Origin: Muraenolepis orangiensis
Taxonomy: Eukaryota; Chordata; Actinopteri; Gadiformes; Muraenolepididae
Assembly (NCBI GenBank): GCA_027704905.1
Contig: CM051007.1
Coordinates: 21,473,059-21,537,058 of the forward strand
Direction: 5' to 3'
Length of the DNA: 64,000 nt
The notes below the pieces were generated by a model. That model was not told where the DNA came from and did no database searches. It saw only the letters and a program-made list of their open reading frames with translations. Positions 60,844-64,000 of the stretch are shown one piece after another (position 1 is the first letter of the stretch; every line of letters begins with the position of its first letter). A program made the position numbers and the translations under genes.

Positions 60844-62343
60844 CCGTATTGACCCGAATATAAGACGACCCCAAGACGACCCCTCTTTTTCAAGACTCAT
60901 TTTTGGAAAAATAAATAAATACATTTTTTTGAAGACCAAATCTTTTTTTTATAAAGAAAATCATTTTATTTGAAAATAATGATAACACACATCACACATT
61001 GTGTTCTAATTTGCCTAACTTGGCAAACAAAAACAAAACAGGCTAGATAGATTGCAATGAAACAGTAGTGCAATAAAACAGTAGTGCAATAAAACGGAAC
61101 ATCAGTCTATCGGTCACATCACGTCTTCTCATTCAGCTCGTCTTCTACATCGCTGGTTGTTCCTCTCACTCCCGCTATCGTCACTCACGGTGTCTGTTCC
61201 CCGTCATCCTCCCACATCACGTCATCCTCGCTGCCATCCATGGCATTTGATACGCAGCATTTCATAACCCATTAATGATGCTTTCTGGGGAAACGTCAGC
61301 CCATGCTTGCAAGATCCATTCACAGAGCAAACGTACTGCAGGCTTTTTCCAGACGGTGTCAGTGCGTGATTAGCAGCCAGGAGCCACTCTGTGGATCTCT
61401 TGCGCAGATGAACCTTGAATGGTTTGTTAACGACCACATCCAACACCTGCAGCTGGCTTGTCATTCCGCCCGGTATGATCACTAGGTCACCATTCAACTC
61501 TTTCACTTGCTTTTTGACTGGCGCCGTCTGCCCCAACCTTGAGCCAGTCCACCACCAGCTCTGTCTCCATCCAGCCCTTTGCCTGGGCACCTACGTAATG
61601 CCAGCTGGCACTGCCTCTTTAGGTACAGTCACTGCCTCTTTAGGTACAGTCACTGCCTCTTTAGGTACAGTCACTGCCTCCTTAGGTACAGTCACTGCCT
61701 CCTTAGGTACAGTCACTGCCTCTTTAGGTACAGTCACTGCCTCTTTAGGTACAGTCTTGCGTTTTAAAACCACGTACGGGGGGAGTTGTGTCCCATCTGC
61801 GAGGCGCGTTAACATGAGCGTTACTCGGCTCTTCTCGTTTCCAGTAGTCTTCACAATCACTGATTTGTCGCCTTTCTTATGCCCAGTGACATGTTGGCAT
61901 GTCAAAATACACGGGCGTTTGATCAGCATTGCCCATCTGATCAAGGGGGTATGAGTGCTTCTTCCTTAACTTGATCACATATCGCTGATAAGACAGGAGC
62001 TTCTCTCTGGAGTCTGAGGGCAGGCGCTGGGCTTGTCCTGCGTCGCAATGACAGGTGTTTGATGTCTCTGCTTCGTTTATCACCATTATCTTAAAATTGG
62101 CATCGTAACTTCGTCTCTCCTGTTTATTAAATTGCCCTAGTTGGTCGCTGTGTCTCTCCATTTCTATCTCTCCAAGCAACTGTTGCTATGTACTGTTACT
62201 TTAAGTGTCGCGCGATCTGTTGTTGCGCAATTACATGTGCAATTACGGTACATCGAAAAGTCTAAACCCCGATTATAAGACGACCCCTCATTTTCTGATA
62301 TTTTCTAGGAAAAAAAACCCGTCTTATATTCGGGTCAATACGG
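60844..62343 (-). mobile_element. Pogo-type DNA transposon with intact terminal inverted repeats, internally deleted
   Basis: A 1,500-bp element flanked by TA on both sides (60842-60843, 62344-62345). The left end CCGTATTGACCCGAATATAA... and the right end ...TTATATTCGGGTCAATACGG are perfect inverted repeats over 24 bp, with subterminal ATAAGACGACCCC repeats. The minus strand encodes pieces of a DDE transposase: MERHSDQLGQFNKQERRSYD, NADQTPVYFDMP (first Asp) and IIPGGMTSQLQVLDVVVNKP (third Asp). The second-Asp block (LILDAFRGH in copy 1) is deleted, the N-terminal region carries the same NTCHC deletion joint as copy 1, and an in-frame VPKEAVT repeat has expanded. It cannot supply its own transposase but keeps ends that one could act on. 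Confidence 0.88.
61610..61756 (-). repeat. 21-bp tandem repeat (x7) inside the pogo transposase
   Basis: Seven units of ACTGCCTCTTTAGGTACAGT(C) on the plus strand, encoding VPKEAVT in frame on the minus strand. Units 4 and 5 share a CTCCTTAGG variant. The other pogo copy in the window has no such repeat at this place. Confidence 0.95.
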
Positions 62344-62449
62344 TATATATATATAGAGTAACCAATGAAAACGCCCTGTATCCACCGATTCCACAACGCT
62401 CGGTGTGTGAGTTTTTTTTTTTAAACCATCAACACGTGGTCCGTTTCAG

Positions 62450-62564
62450 GAACTGGCTGAGTGCTGACACGAAGGACGAACGCAACCTGTGGATGCAGAA
62501 ACTGAACCAGATCCTGGTGGACTTGCGCATGTGGCAGCCAGATTCCTGTTTGACGCCTCCTTGA
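62450..62564 (+). pseudogene. Duplicate of the last anln exon (exon 23)
   Basis: Identical in sequence to 18822-18936, with the same TTTCAG acceptor and TGA stop, encoding the end of the PH domain (NWLSADTKDERNLWMQKLNQ...). No upstream anln exons precede it in this window except the exon 12 fragment at 59.2 kb, so it is probably not expressed as anillin unless the region is misassembled. Confidence 0.9.
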
Positions 62565-64000
62565 GGAGGGGAGGACCAGCGGCGGTGCGGACCCCTTCTC
62601 TCTGAACGATGGGCTGCCTGTACCGGGTGGCGGTTGTGTTTTACCCAGTGCAATACTGTGCGGAGATCGTCGTCCAAAAACATTTTGCGGGGGGTTTTGT
62701 TGTGGGAGAGGATTGGTAGTCTGATATGCATAAGCAAAGAATGGATAAAGCCATACTTTTAATAATACAACATTTTAGCAGGCCCTGTTAAAGCCTATAT
62801 TTTATGGCCACGTTTTGAGTTTGTTTGAGCAGCCAGTCTTTGGCTTTTTAGGTGCCGATGCCCATCAATCCATACGCTATACACTTTTATGTGCATGGCT
62901 TTAATATTGTAATCAAGACCTTTTGAGACCATTGAAATGGTGTTGAAGCACAAAAGAGATGGAGGTGAAGATATGGACGCAAGCTGAGCTTTTAGGACAC
63001 TGCATGACGAGGCACTGGCTGAAGCTCTCCATGCACAACTTGTACTTTTAATTATATATTTGATGGCTTGCTGTACGGTTTTGAAATGCCTTTTTTTGTT
63101 TTTATCCTGTCTAGTTAAACACCACGTGTAACTTTTAGATATATATATTACACAACTCTACTTTGTCATGTTTTGTCTTTTAATTGTTTACATGGTTATT
63201 GTTCAGGTGAGTTATTGGGCGAAATAGGGTCAATTTTTATTTTGATGCTGTTTGTTCACATGTCTTGACTTTAGTCACAGGTGGACATGTTTCTGATTTG
63301 CCCAGTACTAAGGTAAATATTTAATAATTGAGCATGACGTGTATGCAAGCGTATTACCGTCACTCTGATGACGTCCTTAAGAAGGGTTTACTTGTACCTT
63401 CTGCTTTAAAGCACTCCGAGTTTCCTCAACACAGTCGATCAGGTATTTGTACAACAATGTCTTTAATAAATGCCTGCTGTGATCACATGCTGAATGTCCA
63501 AATTCATTCAGCAAATGCCAATTGAGTTGAATAAAGGGATTTTTCATAGTGTCTGAGGTACAAAAGATAGGAGCATGTTGCTCAGACGGTTAATATGGAT
63601 TTACTGAGGTTTTTTTTCATTCTGCTTGAGTGAAAGTTTAAACCTTGCAACCTTAATGTGTTTTCTGTGAACTCGCTATCACTTGGAAATGTAAGGGTGG
63701 TTGGAATACTACCACACAAACGACCACTTGATTAGATTTAAATGTATTGTCATTGCACAAGTACTGTACAGCGAAAAGAAGTTGGCATCTAACCAGAGTG
63801 CCAATGTAACCGTAAAGTGCATAGTAATATGTAGTGGTTAAATAGGATGTAAAAACAGGTATAAACTGGTGTGTATATTGTATAGGTGTGTGTATATATG
63901 TATATATCACTGCTGTCAATAGATCAAAAGTATTTAAGTTTAAAAGAAACATATTTACTTTAATATTTTTATTTTGTGTTACTTTTCACTTCGTCAGCAA
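62565..64000 (+). repeat. Duplicate of the anln 3' UTR and downstream sequence, running off the window
   Basis: Follows 18937-20400 closely, with only small indels, including both AATAAA sites and the SINE-tail-like block. The window ends inside this copy, so the duplication boundary is not visible. Confidence 0.9.

Overview
The window is eukaryotic nuclear DNA, almost certainly from a teleost fish. Genes are split by GT-AG introns, the decoded proteins match vertebrate anillin, MATCAP2 and asparagine synthetase, and the repeats are fish-like: long (CA/GT)n, tRNA-derived SINEs, Ty1/copia, hAT and pogo elements. Two runs of N (about 1 kb each) are assembly gaps. I cannot name the species.

Layout. 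1-5.0 kb: minus-strand 5' end of matcap2 (KIAA0895), two exons, with very large microsatellites in its first intron. 5.0-5.5 kb: compact shared intergenic region with a cell-cycle-type promoter for anln (three CCAAT boxes on 37-bp repeats, then a palindromic CHR). 5.64-18.94 kb: anln, 23 coding exons, 1,204 codons, intact. The head-to-head matcap2/anln pair is also the human arrangement as I recall it. 19.9-31 kb: a repeat-rich zone with a 37/29-bp minisatellite, a gypsy relic, an unclassified repeat ('R') with a 0.6-kb (TA)n, hAT pieces and a broken Ty1/copia element. 31.9-41.5 kb: asns copy A (11 coding exons, 557 aa). 43.3-47.6 kb: a chimeric anln fragment, a gag-like relic, a broken pogo element and more R copies. 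48.4-57.4 kb: asns copy B (11 coding exons, 557 aa). 59.15-59.64 kb: the same chimeric anln fragment again. After the second gap come a 1.5-kb pogo-type element with intact terminal inverted repeats, then a second copy of the last anln exon and its 3' region, running off the window end.

How it fits together. Anillin (cytokinesis scaffold) and MATCAP2 (predicted tubulin tyrosine carboxypeptidase) are cytoskeletal genes sharing an upstream region. Asparagine synthetase is metabolically unrelated and appears to have been brought into, and duplicated within, a locus rich in segmental duplications. The asns copies are nearly identical across introns and exons, except that 13 of the 14 coding differences I found, including all nine amino-acid changes, lie in exons 1 and 3. 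The array may be real or partly an assembly artefact (unmerged haplotypes); both readings are kept open.

Most notable observations: (1) a TA-CCGG-TA scar in anln intron 22 exactly where the duplicated copy carries the 1.5-kb pogo element, which looks like an excision footprint; (2) a ~295-bp (TG)n immediately before the asns copy A exon 5 acceptor versus 15 bp in copy B; (3) the asymmetric divergence of the asns copies; (4) the palindromic CHR plus triplicated CCAAT promoter of anln.
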